Translations under genes and position numbers: made by a program
DNA from: Maribacter sp. 1_MG-2023
GTDB taxonomy: Bacteria > Bacteroidota > Bacteroidia > Flavobacteriales > Flavobacteriaceae
Reading direction: 5' to 3'
Length of the DNA: 64,000 nt
NCBI RefSeq assembly: GCF_030547005.1
Contig: NZ_JAUOPN010000003.1
Location: forward strand, 1 to 64,000
In this document: positions 37,201-47,800 of the stretch, one piece after another
Position numbering within the stretch: position 1 is the first letter of the stretch
Layout of the letters: the number at the start of each line of letters is the position of its first letter
Notes under the pieces: model-generated
The model's input: only the letters and a program-made list of their open reading frames with translations
Databases searched by the model: none
Told to the model about the DNA's origin: nothing

Positions 37201-37330
37201 TAGCGGTTTAGATCCAGAGGTTACTGCTAATACTGGTGATTTAGGTTCTGGTGTACCTTCAAGAGGTATTGATTATGGTTCTTACCCAAGACCAAGAACA
37301 TTCACTTTTGGTATTAACGCATCATTTTAA
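34208..37330 (+). CDS. susC: SusC/RagA-type TonB-dependent outer-membrane transporter
   Basis: A 1040-aa outer-membrane transporter. Signal peptide ends in IQAQE, then a carboxypeptidase-like beta domain (VSGTVSDASGPLPGASV, about 27-100), the TonB box region (EEVVIIGYGT), the plug with SIEILKDASATAIYGSRGANGVV-type sequence (here SISILKDASATAIYGSRGA) and a long 22-strand barrel ending in FGINASF. With SusD it imports oligosaccharides, here probably alpha-glucans or maltodextrins as judged by the adjacent GH65/GH13 genes. Confidence 0.95.
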   Translation: MKITFLKSLFVLSAFLCFGSIQAQEVSGTVSDASGPLPGASVLEKGTTNGTQTDFDGNYTLTAEEGAVLIVSYIGYKTQEVAVNGRTSINFTLDEDAEALEEVVIIGYGTTTVKDATGSVTAVTADDFNGGNISSPEQLIQGKTAGVNIQETSGEPGAGIQINIRGSNSVRANNNPLFVVDGIPLGGGDTSPQGETGFGQSAVKNPLNFINPNDIESISILKDASATAIYGSRGANGVVIITTKSGKGNSEGVWDFSSSLSIAKAANTFDLLNASEFLSGVDSVGGDADAVNFGANTDWQQVVLRSTASQNQNLSYSKNYGSGNVRATFGYGKQFGIVENSDLERITGRVNFNQRFLDDKLVLGLQMSIARINDSQAPISAQAGAAGDVLGGAYAANPTWPSSSSFNAGGLNVNPQNALDNTQNITNTDRYLLNGSIQYNFTSELSAKLNAGLDIAEASNTSVISKNINNINGVSDIGRGNYGVLERNNKTFEATINYNKEFENSSLEALVGFGYQDFQTFGFNGGGRGFNTSDLNQMGTDLRNAVHDLQNSVTGLYQQAYYAPNTNGVLINRLLPTVVAQEELGRSLSSDVTSVFSNSFDNTDELQSFFARLNYSINDKYLFTGTMRADGSSRFGPENQYGYFPSGAFAWKMNEEDFVGEKVSTMKLRLSAGITGNQDGLGYGNFVARQRFSDLTVQQNLDINANGTAIVATDRPDLKWESSFNLNAGLDFGFNNDRLSGSIDVYRTETTDVLLQTPPAAPAVDPFQFQNVDASIINQGVEFALAYDFVRSDDTTFSADFNIAYNNNEVQNFDGQIDTGAINGPGLTGAFAQRFASGQSLYSYYLPIFEGFDGNGNPIYQDIDGNGTGDPFQDKTFVGEDALPDITTGLSLNLKVKDFDASVFFQGQFGFSVYNNTENAYFTAGALSNSRNVTKNVLTSGENPGASADASTRFLEKGDFVRFQNASIGYNVPLSGEGALNSLRFSLTGQNLFLITDYSGLDPEVTANTGDLGSGVPSRGIDYGSYPRPRTFTFGINASF

Positions 37331-37349
37331 TTAAAAAAAATTGTATATC

Positions 37350-38960
37350 ATGAAAAATAATTTTAAAATCTTAACGCTTTCTATTCTATCGTTGGCAGGA
37401 GTTACCTCCTGTACCGATCTAGAAATAGAAGAAACAGATTCAATCATTTCTGATGGGTTTCAAGGTCTAGCAGACCCTTCTTCAACAGTTACGAATCTAT
37501 ACGGTTCTCTTGCTGGTCAATATGCTGGACAGGACAATTACTTTGCCCTTCAAGAGGTAACTTCAGATGAGCACTTAATTCCTACCCGTGGTGGTGACTG
37601 GGGTGATAACGGACTTTGGAGAGTATTACACACACATGATTGGAACGGACAACATGCTTTTATTGTTAACGTATTTCAACTATGGAACGGTAATCAATTA
37701 CAAGCTTCTCAAGTCTTAGACTCAAGAAGTAGCCCGTCGGCAACTAATATTGGTGACGCAAGCTTTATTAGAGCTTACAGCATGTGGGTAATACTTGATA
37801 ATTTTGGTCAAGTACCTTATAGAGATACAGCACTACCATCTTCATCTGTACCTGAAGTATTAACTGGTCAAGCAGCTGTTGATTTTATTCTTGCAGACAT
37901 TGAAATTGCTATTGCAAACGCTCCAGCTACGGCTGCCGGGAGCGGTGATCTTAACCTTAGAGCAAGTAAAGCTGCAGCTAGATATTTAAAGGCTAAAGTT
38001 CTTTTAAACAAGCATATTTATTTAGGTGGTTCCCCCGATTCGGGTGATATGGCTGAAGTTATTTCTTTAGTTGATGCTATTACAGCTGACGGTTACGCTT
38101 TACAAGATGGTTATTTTGACCTTTTCTTACCAGACGCTGATTCTGAAACAATCTGGTCTTTAGAAGCTAATACGATTAATAAAATCCAAATGGGACTTCA
38201 CTACAATAACTCAAGTATTCAAGGTGGTGGTTGGAACGGCTTTAGTACTCTTGCTGAATTTTATGACCTATTTGAAGGAGATTCTGAATCTAACGAGTTA
38301 GATGCTTCTCAAAACCCTGCAGATGGTCAAGAAGAGCGCAGAGGCGGCGTACCAACTATAGGTACAACATTTTCTGATCAACCTTATGCTGCTGAAAATG
38401 ATGGCTATGTTGACGGATCTAATGTTGGTTATGGTTTTCTTATTAACCAACAATATGCTTTAGACGGAACACCATTACAAGACAGACAAGGTGCTCCGCT
38501 TACTTTTAAAAGAGATTTTAAAGATGGTACCGGTGCTGTTAACTTCATTAATAATGATGAAACTACAGGTATTAGAATTCAAAAGTATGCTGCTAGAAAT
38601 GGAAATGCTTCAATAAGTCATCAAATTGTGTTTAGATATGCAGATGCTCACTTAATGAAAGCTGAAGCAATGTTTAGAAGTGGTGGCGACCCAACAGCTA
38701 TGATTAATGATTTAAGAACAATACGTAATACTGAAGAGTTATTAGGTACGGTTTCTGAACAAGACATTTTAGATGAAAGAGGTAGAGAATTATACCAAGA
38801 AGCTTGGAGACGTAACGATTTAATTCGTTTTGGTCAATTTGGTAGAGATTGGTTATTTAAAGCAGAAGGAACTATTAATAATGATGATTACAATGTGTTC
38901 CCTATTCCACCAGCACAATTGCTTGCAAATCCTAATTTGGTACAGAACCCAGGATACTAA
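37350..38960 (+). CDS. susD: SusD/RagB-type nutrient-binding lipoprotein
   Basis: A 536-aa surface lipoprotein (lipobox VTSC, about Cys21) of the SusD family; TPR-like helices and the C-terminal segment ELYQEAWRRNDLIRFGQF and FPIPPAQLLANPNLVQNPGY are typical. It caps the SusC barrel and binds the glycan. ATG 37350 is preferred to TTG 37341. No susE-like gene follows; a strong terminator comes 26 nt after the stop. Confidence 0.95.
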   Translation: MKNNFKILTLSILSLAGVTSCTDLEIEETDSIISDGFQGLADPSSTVTNLYGSLAGQYAGQDNYFALQEVTSDEHLIPTRGGDWGDNGLWRVLHTHDWNGQHAFIVNVFQLWNGNQLQASQVLDSRSSPSATNIGDASFIRAYSMWVILDNFGQVPYRDTALPSSSVPEVLTGQAAVDFILADIEIAIANAPATAAGSGDLNLRASKAAARYLKAKVLLNKHIYLGGSPDSGDMAEVISLVDAITADGYALQDGYFDLFLPDADSETIWSLEANTINKIQMGLHYNNSSIQGGGWNGFSTLAEFYDLFEGDSESNELDASQNPADGQEERRGGVPTIGTTFSDQPYAAENDGYVDGSNVGYGFLINQQYALDGTPLQDRQGAPLTFKRDFKDGTGAVNFINNDETTGIRIQKYAARNGNASISHQIVFRYADAHLMKAEAMFRSGGDPTAMINDLRTIRNTEELLGTVSEQDILDERGRELYQEAWRRNDLIRFGQFGRDWLFKAEGTINNDDYNVFPIPPAQLLANPNLVQNPGY

Positions 38961-38986
38961 GCATATAAAAATTTAAGTTTAAGTTT

Positions 38987-39019
38987 AAAAGACCTCCAAT
39001 TCATTTTGGAGGTCTTTTT
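38987..39019 (+). terminator. Rho-independent terminator after susD
   Basis: AAAAGACCTCCAA and TTGGAGGTCTTTT form a 13-bp stem with a short loop and T-run; ends the susCD transcript. Confidence 0.9.
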
Positions 39020-39515
39020 ATTTACAACAAATAAGAAACATCATAAGAAAGTAACACTCATAAGCAGTCTGAGTGAGTAAGGTTTAATTTGAACTAATAA
39101 ATCATATAGAAATGAAACCTACTAATCATTCGTTTGATTAGAATCATTTACATTGGTACTGTGAAAAAATAAATACTACTTAATTCGTCTTAGAAGAATA
39201 AAAAACTGGGTATATTCATTCTTTATTATCAACTTTTAGAATGACTTTTACTAAAATATAATCAAAGCTAATAAATGCTGACAAAGATAGCTTTTGTAAG
39301 ATTTAATAATAGCCTTCTTAGTATTTACTAAGAGCCGTATTTTATACGTTTTTGACAAAGCAATGCAAATACCGTATCATTAAAATTTTAAACACATCTT
39401 TTACCTCTTCAAATACTCAGATCACTATAAAGCCATTGATATTAATAAATCACTCCTAATTTAAAAAGGAACAATTCATTAAGTATGAAAAATTAAGCCA
39501 GAGTTTATTATTTGA
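39020..39515. other. Long AT-rich non-coding spacer
   Basis: About 500 bp between the susD and symporter terminators with no ORF of substance on either strand. One small hairpin CTAATCA/TGATTAG lies near 39121-39140. I see no promoter, repeat array or remnant that I can identify. Confidence 0.6.
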
Positions 39516-39571
39516 ACATAAAAAAACGCAACATTCTTTTATTGCTTTTGCATAAAGGAATGTTGCGTTTT
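39516..39571 (-). terminator. Terminator of the symporter gene
   Basis: AAAACGCAACATTC (39523-39536) pairs with GAATGTTGCGTTTT (39558-39571), with an extended imperfect inner stem and TTTT loop. The T-run is on the minus strand, so it ends the symporter transcript about 90 nt after the stop. Confidence 0.85.
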
Positions 39572-39659
39572 CAATACAATTATATAGCTTGAGTTTTCCA
39601 AATTCATTTAGAAAAACTCCTAAAAGTAAAAGCTACAATTTATTATAGACTATGATATC

Positions 39660-41246
39660 TTATCTAAAAATAATATAAGTGCTTATAACAATTAGTGTAA
39701 TAATTAAACCTACAGGCTTTACATACTTCCAACTTGTAATATCAACCTCATTTGTATACTCCTGCACATAATCACTACTTCTTGGCTTTAATTTACCAAT
39801 TACCAACATTAAAATTATTGTTAGCACAAAAGTTATTGCTTGTACGTGCAACATATGCGGTAACCATTCAACTCCAAGACCTCGTTGCATAAATATATAA
39901 ATAACATAAACTACGACGGCAAATACTATTCCTACCTTGGCCGCTATAGCCGGTACTCTTTTCGTTAAAAAGCCAATTACAATTACCGATAAAATAGGAA
40001 TACTATAAGCACCGTTTACCTGTTGCAAATAACCAAAAAGACCATCTGATGCATAATATAGAAAAGGAGCTAATACCATAGAAAACAATGCAAGTAAAAC
40101 ACCAAAGCGTTTTCCTACTGAAACTACTTTACTTTCTGAAGCATCTTTATTTACATACTCCTTGTAAATATCTAAACCAAACAAAGTAACACAACTATTT
40201 AAAGCACTATTGAAAGAACTAAGTATAGCTCCAAAAAGTACCGCAGCAAAAAAACCAACCAAAGTAACCGGCAATACCGCGGCCACTAATTTAGGATAAG
40301 CCTGATCTGCTCTATCCAATTGACCATCAAACATGTGAAAAGCTATAATACCAGGCAAAACAACAATTAACGGACCTAAAATCTTAAAACAGGCAGCAAG
40401 CATTACTCCTTTTTGACCTTCCTTCAAGTTTTTTGCTGCTAGAGCCCTTTGTATTATTTGTTGATTGGTACCCCAGTAAAACAATTGTACCAAAACCATA
40501 CCTGTAAATATTGTTGCAAAGGGTATACTTGAAGATTCTGAACCTATAGCGTTAAACTTTTCTGGATGCTCGGTCGTAAGTTTTGACAAACCTCCTAGAA
40601 TACTGTTATCATCACTAATAGCATATAGTCCGAATATTGGTATCAGCAAACCACCTATTAACAACCCTATGGCATTAATAGTATCAGAAACAGCAACGGC
40701 TTTTAAGCCTCCGAATATGGCATAAATACTACCTATGATTCCTATACTCCAAACACATACCCATATTGATGCCCATTCAGAAATCCCCAACTTTGAAGGT
40801 AAATCGAACATTCCACTAATAGCTAGAGAACCAGAATATAAAACGATGGGTAATAGGACAATCGCATACCCACTTAAAAACAAGCCCGATGTCATTGCTT
40901 TTGTTGTGCTATCAAACCTTCTTTCTAAATACGTTGGTATGGTACTAATACCTCCTTTTAAATATCTAGGCAACAAATAAATAGCACATATCACCATTGC
41001 AATTGCTGCCAAAGTCTCCCAAGCCATTACTAAAATTCCATCACTATAAGCGTTACCGTTAAGTCCAACTATTTGCTCTGTAGACAAATTGGTAAGTAGT
41101 AACGATCCTGCAATTACACCAGCCGTTAAACTTCGCCCTCCTAGAAAGTAACCATCAGAGGTTTGTTCATTTGTTGTTCTTGTTGCGAAATAAGCAATTA
41201 CCGCCACTAAAATGGTAAAGCCTAAAAAAGATAAAATTCCTATCAT
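39660..41246 (-). CDS. Sodium/solute symporter (SSS family)
   Basis: A 528-aa transporter with about 14 membrane helices and SSS family motifs: the N-terminal GYFLGGRSLTAGVIAGSLLLT with the Na+-site segment, and SGSLAISGMF. It is most like YidK/SglT-type sugar or solute:Na+ symporters. As the only inner-membrane importer in the sugar locus it may bring in the oligosaccharide that passed through SusCD. It stands alone, with its own terminator. Substrate is inferred only from context. Confidence 0.88.
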   Translation of the reverse strand: MIGILSFLGFTILVAVIAYFATRTTNEQTSDGYFLGGRSLTAGVIAGSLLLTNLSTEQIVGLNGNAYSDGILVMAWETLAAIAMVICAIYLLPRYLKGGISTIPTYLERRFDSTTKAMTSGLFLSGYAIVLLPIVLYSGSLAISGMFDLPSKLGISEWASIWVCVWSIGIIGSIYAIFGGLKAVAVSDTINAIGLLIGGLLIPIFGLYAISDDNSILGGLSKLTTEHPEKFNAIGSESSSIPFATIFTGMVLVQLFYWGTNQQIIQRALAAKNLKEGQKGVMLAACFKILGPLIVVLPGIIAFHMFDGQLDRADQAYPKLVAAVLPVTLVGFFAAVLFGAILSSFNSALNSCVTLFGLDIYKEYVNKDASESKVVSVGKRFGVLLALFSMVLAPFLYYASDGLFGYLQQVNGAYSIPILSVIVIGFLTKRVPAIAAKVGIVFAVVVYVIYIFMQRGLGVEWLPHMLHVQAITFVLTIILMLVIGKLKPRSSDYVQEYTNEVDITSWKYVKPVGLIITLIVISTYIIFR

Positions 41247-41521
41247 TGGTTGAGTTGTTTGTTATTTAGTCAAGGTTAAATATATTGGATTATTTCCATT
41301 ACTTCTAAAAACTTGGTGCAAAATCTCATTATTCATATTATTCGACCGATCCTATAACGTTTTCTTTAAATTTTAACGTCGACTTTTACTAAATAAGCCT
41401 TACAAATAGTAGGTATTTGCTATCTTGCAAATTAATTTTAAAAGAACTATTACACAGGTTACTAACTCAACTTTAATAGCCTACAAAATAACTCAAAGTG
41501 CTATTTCAAACATACTCAACA
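41247..41521. other. Divergent intergenic region of symporter and VCBS operon
   Basis: 275 bp without a gene. It should hold promoters for both directions. A TATCTTGC sequence at 41421-41428 is a weak -7 candidate for the plus-strand operon. No copy of the palindrome found before susC is present. Confidence 0.5.
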
Positions 41522-44500
41522 ATGAACTCTAATTTGCTTAAGCTAAGCTACCTTGGTTTATTTTTCTCCCTTTTATATTCTTGCGGATCCAAAGATGATG
41601 TAGATACATCAGAAGAAAAAAAAGAACCAACATTATTTACCTTATTACAACCCGAAGAAACAGGTATTTCATTTGTAAATAACGTTGCCAACTCAAAAGA
41701 ATTCAACATATTTAAATACCGTAACTTTTATAATGGTGGTGGCGTTGCCATTGGAGATATTAATAATGATGGATTATCGGATGTTTTTCTGACCGGAAAC
41801 ATGGAGCCTAACAAACTTTTTCTTAATAAAGGCGATATGAAATTTGAAGATGTTTCGAAAACTGCCGGAATATCAGGAAATAAACCTTGGTCTACAGGTG
41901 TTGTGATGGCAGACATAAACAATGACGGATTTCTAGATATTTATGTCAGTAATGCCGGTAACATGGAAGGCAACAACCATGACAACGACCTTTACATCAA
42001 TAACGGAGACGGTACTTTCACCGAAAAAGGTCATGAATACAATTTAGCAGAAACAGGATTTTCTACTCATGCTTCTTTCTTTGATTATGACAAAGACGGC
42101 GATTTAGATGTATACATTCTAAACAATAGTAATATTCCCGTTAGTAGTCTTGGGTATGCAGAACAGCGAGAAGTTAGGGCTCAAGATTGGGAAGGTGTAC
42201 CAAAAATATTTAGAGGCGTAGGTGATATGCTTTTAAGAAATGACAATGGCAAATTTGTCGATGTTAGTGAAAAAGCAGGCATTTACGGTAGTCTTATCGG
42301 TTTTGGACTAGGAGTTATGGTGACGGATATTAACAATGACCTGTACCCAGACATCTATGTTTCTAACGATTTTTATGAAAGAGACTACCTGTATATTAAT
42401 AACCAAGACGGTACTTTTAGAGAAGAAATTCAAAAATGGACGAATCACTTAAGCTTATCAGCTATGGGTGTTGATATGGCTGATATCAATAATGACGGAC
42501 TTACAGATATCTTCATAACCGATATGCTACCTGAGCCAGATCAGCGTGTAAAATCTGTTATGGAATTTGAAGGGTATAACATTTTCAAACTAAAGCAGAG
42601 TAAAGATTTTCATCAGCAGTATATTCAAAACACATTACAACTGAACAACGGTAATGGCTCTTTTTCTGAAATTGCCTATTACAGCGGAGTTGAAGCTACT
42701 GACTGGAGCTGGTCTGGACTCTTGTTCGACATGGACAATGATGGTCTAAAGGATATTTACATTACAAATGGTATCAATCATGACCTTACCGATTTAGATT
42801 TTGTTGATTTCTTTGCAAATGAAATCATTCAAAAAATGGCTTTGACCGGTAGAAAAGAGTCTATTGATTCAATTATCAACAAAATGCCAGTTACTCCACT
42901 ACCAAATTATGCATATCGAAATAATGGAGATATCACCTTTAGTAATTACAATAAACAGTGGGGTTTTGAAATACCAAGTCGCTCAAATGGTTCTGCATAT
43001 GGAGACTTAGATAACGATGGTGATTTAGATCTTGTGGTCAATAACGTAAACATGGAGACTTTTGTTTATCGTAACAATTCTGAATCGCAATCTAAAAACA
43101 ACTATATAAAATTAAAATTTGAAGGAAATGATGGTAATAAATTTGGGATTGGCACCGTTGCGCGCCTTTACTACCCAGATAATATTATAGATCAGACGTT
43201 GATGCCTTCAAGAGGTTTTCAATCTTCTGTAGATTACCCAATGACTATTGGTTTGGGCGCTACAGAAATGTTAGACTCCATCCGTATTATATGGCCCAAT
43301 GACGCTACAGCTAAATTAACCAATGTAAAAGCGAACCAATCTATTATTTTTAAGCAAAATGAAGCTAAAGATATTTTTAAAATCAATAAGAAAGAAACCT
43401 CTACCCTTTTAGAAGCTATTGACAATAAAACCTTCTTGACACATAAAGAGAATAACTATATGGATTTTGATAATGAGGGATTAATTTCTAAGTCATTAGC
43501 AGAAGAAGGACCTGGTTTAGCGGTTGGTGACGTAAATGGCGATGGCAATGATGATATTTTTATTGGCGGAGCAAAAAACCAAGCTGGTGCATTATATCTA
43601 CATAGTGGTAATGGCTCACTTTCTAAACCTATTGTAAAATATTTCACGGAAGAAGCCCTATTAGAAGACACCACTGCATCCTTTTTTGATTCAGATAATG
43701 ATGGCGATTTAGATCTTATGATCGGTACAGGCGGTAACGAATTAGGCATGCAAGGGAATTACGGAATTCGACTTTACCTAAACGATGGCAAAGGCAATTT
43801 CTCATTGAGCATAAACAAATTACCGAGTATTAATAAAAATGTTGCCGTAATAGCTCCGTCAGATTTTGACGCAGATGGTGACATTGATATTTTCGTTGGC
43901 TCAAGAAGTGTGGTTGGTACCTACGGCATAAACCCTGACCACCTTTTTCTTTTGAATAACGGAGACGGAACTTTCACAGATATTACCGAGCGCTCTGCTT
44001 ATGATTTAAAAGATGCCGGCATGATAACTGATGCTAAATGGATAGACATAGACGGCGATGGTAAAGATGATTTAGTAACCGTATCTGACTGGGGCAGTCC
44101 AAAAATCTACAAAAATTCTGGTAGAAGACTTAGCGATTCAAAGAGCTCTTTAGACAGCCTAAATGGTTGGTGGGGAGCTATTGAAGGGTATGATCTAGAT
44201 AACGATGGAGATCAGGATCTAATTTTAGGTAACATGGGAAGTAATCTTCATTACAAGCCAAAACCGGGGCAACCCATGAAAATGTGGGTAAACGATTTTG
44301 ATAATGACGGTACTATTGAGCAAATTACCACACAAAATTATGATGGCGGCGATTATCCTCTTCATCAAAAAAAGGAATTAACAACCCAAATTCTTGCATT
44401 GAAGAAGAAAAATATTAAAGCTTCTGAGTATGCTTCAAAAACAATCCAAGAGTTATTTCCGAAGAACATTATCGACAATACCATATTAAAGCAGTCAAAC

Positions 44501-44878
44501 ATCTCTGAGTCTATAATTGCCATAAACGATGGTAATGGCAACTTTACTATTAAAATGCTACCACCTCAAGTTCAATTTTCATGTATTTGTGGTATTCAAT
44601 GTCTTGATGTTAATAAAGATGGAAACTTAGACTTGATCATGGCTGGTAATAATTTTGAGTTCAAACCTCAATATTCGAGGCTAGATGCTAATTACGGTAA
44701 CGTATTACTTGGCGATGGCAAGTTGAACTTTGAATGGCAAAATTATGCCGATAGCGGTTTCTTTATCCGAAATGAGGTAAAGCAATTAAAAATAGTAAAA
44801 GACAAGAAAGGCAATCAATTCATTATCGTAGCAATCAATAACGAAACTCCAAAAATGTATCGCCTACATGAAGAATAG
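41522..44878 (+). CDS. VCBS/FG-GAP repeat lipoprotein with ASPIC/UnbV domain
   Basis: An 1118-aa lipoprotein (lipobox LYSC). It has two groups of FG-GAP/VCBS repeats, seen as calcium-binding DINNDGLSDVF and DxDxDGD elements (about 70-420 and 660-900), with an ASPIC/UnbV domain between (about 526-608). The fold should be a surface beta-propeller. I start it at ATG 41522; the longer frame has a GTG at 41498 and would move the signal peptide inward. It overlaps the next paralogue by 11 nt. In Flavobacteriaceae such pairs often follow SusCD genes; the ligand is unknown. Confidence 0.88.
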   Translation: MNSNLLKLSYLGLFFSLLYSCGSKDDVDTSEEKKEPTLFTLLQPEETGISFVNNVANSKEFNIFKYRNFYNGGGVAIGDINNDGLSDVFLTGNMEPNKLFLNKGDMKFEDVSKTAGISGNKPWSTGVVMADINNDGFLDIYVSNAGNMEGNNHDNDLYINNGDGTFTEKGHEYNLAETGFSTHASFFDYDKDGDLDVYILNNSNIPVSSLGYAEQREVRAQDWEGVPKIFRGVGDMLLRNDNGKFVDVSEKAGIYGSLIGFGLGVMVTDINNDLYPDIYVSNDFYERDYLYINNQDGTFREEIQKWTNHLSLSAMGVDMADINNDGLTDIFITDMLPEPDQRVKSVMEFEGYNIFKLKQSKDFHQQYIQNTLQLNNGNGSFSEIAYYSGVEATDWSWSGLLFDMDNDGLKDIYITNGINHDLTDLDFVDFFANEIIQKMALTGRKESIDSIINKMPVTPLPNYAYRNNGDITFSNYNKQWGFEIPSRSNGSAYGDLDNDGDLDLVVNNVNMETFVYRNNSESQSKNNYIKLKFEGNDGNKFGIGTVARLYYPDNIIDQTLMPSRGFQSSVDYPMTIGLGATEMLDSIRIIWPNDATAKLTNVKANQSIIFKQNEAKDIFKINKKETSTLLEAIDNKTFLTHKENNYMDFDNEGLISKSLAEEGPGLAVGDVNGDGNDDIFIGGAKNQAGALYLHSGNGSLSKPIVKYFTEEALLEDTTASFFDSDNDGDLDLMIGTGGNELGMQGNYGIRLYLNDGKGNFSLSINKLPSINKNVAVIAPSDFDADGDIDIFVGSRSVVGTYGINPDHLFLLNNGDGTFTDITERSAYDLKDAGMITDAKWIDIDGDGKDDLVTVSDWGSPKIYKNSGRRLSDSKSSLDSLNGWWGAIEGYDLDNDGDQDLILGNMGSNLHYKPKPGQPMKMWVNDFDNDGTIEQITTQNYDGGDYPLHQKKELTTQILALKKKNIKASEYASKTIQELFPKNIIDNTILKQSNISESIIAINDGNGNFTIKMLPPQVQFSCICGIQCLDVNKDGNLDLIMAGNNFEFKPQYSRLDANYGNVLLGDGKLNFEWQNYADSGFFIRNEVKQLKIVKDKKGNQFIIVAINNETPKMYRLHEE

Positions 44879-47800
44879 CATACTATACATATGTTTATTG
44901 ATATTCGCCAATGGTTGTACTGAAAATTCTGGTGAATTATTTGTAAAAAGTTCTGCCGAAAAAACAGGTATTACCTTTGAAAATACCCTTACAGAATCTA
45001 AGGACCTTAGTATTCTAGACTATCTCTATTTTTATAATGGAGGAGGTGTTGCTATTGGTGATATTAATAATGACAGCCTACCTGATATTTATTTCTCTGG
45101 TAATCAAGTAAAGAATAAATTATACCTAAACAAAGGTAATTTACAGTTTGAAGACATTACCGAAACAGCTGGTGTTGCAGGAAATAGTTCTTGGAATACG
45201 GGCACTATAATGGGTGATGTAAATGGTGACGGACTCCTAGATATTTACGTATGTGCTGTCGTCGGCCTTAATGGATTTAATGGTTATAACGAGCTTTTTA
45301 TAAACCAAGGTGATGCCACTTTTAAAGAAAGTGCCGCAGAGTATGGACTGGATTTTGAATCGTACAGTTCTTCAGCTGCTTTTTTAGATTACGACCTAGA
45401 TGGCGATTTAGATATGTATCTTCTTAATCATGCCATACACACCCAAGACTCTTATGGAAACGCACAAATTCGTTACAAAAGAGTATACGAAACAGGCGAT
45501 AAACTACTACGTAACGACAATGGCAAATTTGTAGATGTCAGCGAAGAGGCTGGCATTTATGGCGGTGTAAATGGATATGGACTAGGTATCGCAGTATCTG
45601 ATTTTAACCAAGATGGTTATCCTGACCTATATATTGGCAACGACTTTCATGAAGATGATTATTACTATTTAAATAATGGTAATGGCACTTTTAAAGAAAG
45701 TCTTAAAGAAGCATTTGGGCATACCACTAGATTTTCGATGGGTAGCGATGTAGCAGACATAAACCATGACGGACTACCAGATCTGATTTCTTTAGACATG
45801 TTGGGTAAAGATGAAATTGTTTTAAAATCATCGGAAGGTGATGATGATATTCAAATTCAAAAAATGAAAACCGAAACCTTGGGCTATCACAACCAGTATA
45901 CTAGAAATATGCTATCTGTGAACCAACCAAATGGTAAATTCTTAGAAACAGCACTACAGAGCGGAGTAGCCGCGACAGACTGGAGCTGGAGTGCACTGTT
46001 TGGTGATTTTAATCAAGATGGCGAACAAGATTTATACATTAGTAACGGAATACCTAAACGACCGAACGATCTTGACTATATCAACTACATATCTAACGAA
46101 AACATCCGGTCAAAAATTAATAATACCAATCTAGTAGATCAAAAGGCTCTTAAAATGATGCCTTCTGGTTTTATTGGTAACATGATTTTTAAAGGAGCAG
46201 CAGATCTTCAATTTATAGATGAATCTAAATCTTGGATCGCTCAAGACACTATTATATCCGGAGCTACAGCCTATAGTGATTTAGATAATGACGGAGATTT
46301 AGATTTAGTAACCAACAACCTATTTAGTCCTGCGAAAATTCAAGAGAACACTACAAACAGCCAACGTAATTGGCTGAAAATTAAGCTGAATTTTTCCAAT
46401 AAAAACAAATTCGGCATTGGCACCAAGGTATTTTCATATGCTAACGGAATTCAACAGTTTAAAGAAATGTATACCGTTCGCGGCTTTCAAGCATCTTCTG
46501 AACCCATTATACACTTTGGCTACGACGAACTAAAAAATATTGATTCGTTGAAAATTATATGGCCAGACAAAAGCTCTCAATTGGTGAAAAATATCGCCGT
46601 CAACCAAACACTTTATCTTAGTCCTGATAAAGTACAACCTTTCGACTATACTTCATTACACCCTAAACAGCAGAAGCTATTTCAAAAAACATCAAATAAT
46701 CTAAGCATAAACTACACACACATTGAAGATGCCTACAGCGATTATTTACGCCAAAAGCTAATTCCTTATCAAATGTCTGATCGAGGCCCGGCTGTTAGTG
46801 TTGGCGATTTAAATGCTGATGGAAAAGATGATATTTTCTTTGGAGGAGCTAAATTTATTCCATCTCAAATTTACATACAAGGGGATTCCACTTTTCAATT
46901 AAAAAATTATCCGGAGATTAAAAAAGATAGCATTAAAGAAGATATTGCTTCTTTAATAGGTGATTTCAATGGTGATGGTAAAAATGATATTATAGTGGGT
47001 ACTGGCGGGGCAGACTTCTTTAATGAAATGAAGCCATTAACTGACTCGTACTACGTGGCAAGCGATAGTACTTTTACTCAAAAAGAATTTCCAGAGATGT
47101 TCGAAAATGCATCTGTTCTATTAAAGTTAGATTACGACCATGATGATGATTTAGATATTATCATTTGCAATCAATCTATCAGTGCCGATTATGGAAACAA
47201 ACCCAATAGCTATGTTCTAGAAAATAAGAATGGGAATTTCAAAGTAATCAATAATCCTTTTGAAAAATTAGGAATGATAACCGATGCCATTGTTACCGAT
47301 TTCAACAATGATGGCTGGGAAGATATATTATTTGTTGGGGAATGGATGTCACCTAGATTTTTTCAAAACAACCAAGGTAAATTTGAAGAAATACAGCCAT
47401 TAGAAAATAAAGATATGAACGGCTTATGGCAAGCTGTTACTAGTTTTGATATTGACGGTGATGGAGACCAAGACTACCTTTTAGGTAATTGGGGAATGAA
47501 TACCAAGTTTACTGCCTCACAAAATCATCCGATGAAAATGTTTTACGGCGACCTTGATAAAAACGGAGCAACAGAAACTATTGTCAGCACCTATAAAGAC
47601 GGTAAAGACTACCCAGTAGATGGGTTAAAAGAATTATCTAGCCAATTGGTATCCCTTCGTAAAAAATTCAATACCTACAGTTCTTTTGCAGGAAAATCGA
47701 TGGATGAAATTCTTGGCGAAGAAATGTTATCAAACGCAGAAATTCAAGAAGTACATACCCTAAGTTCAGGCTATCTACAAAACAAGGATGGTAAGTTCAC

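Noticed and set aside
34208-38960. SusCD region as horizontally acquired island
   Set aside because: No integrase, tRNA, direct repeats or composition shift visible; it looks like native chromosome.
41247-41521. Second LacI-type operator before the symporter gene
   Set aside because: Only a half-site-like AACGTTTTC is present; no palindrome like the one at 34099.
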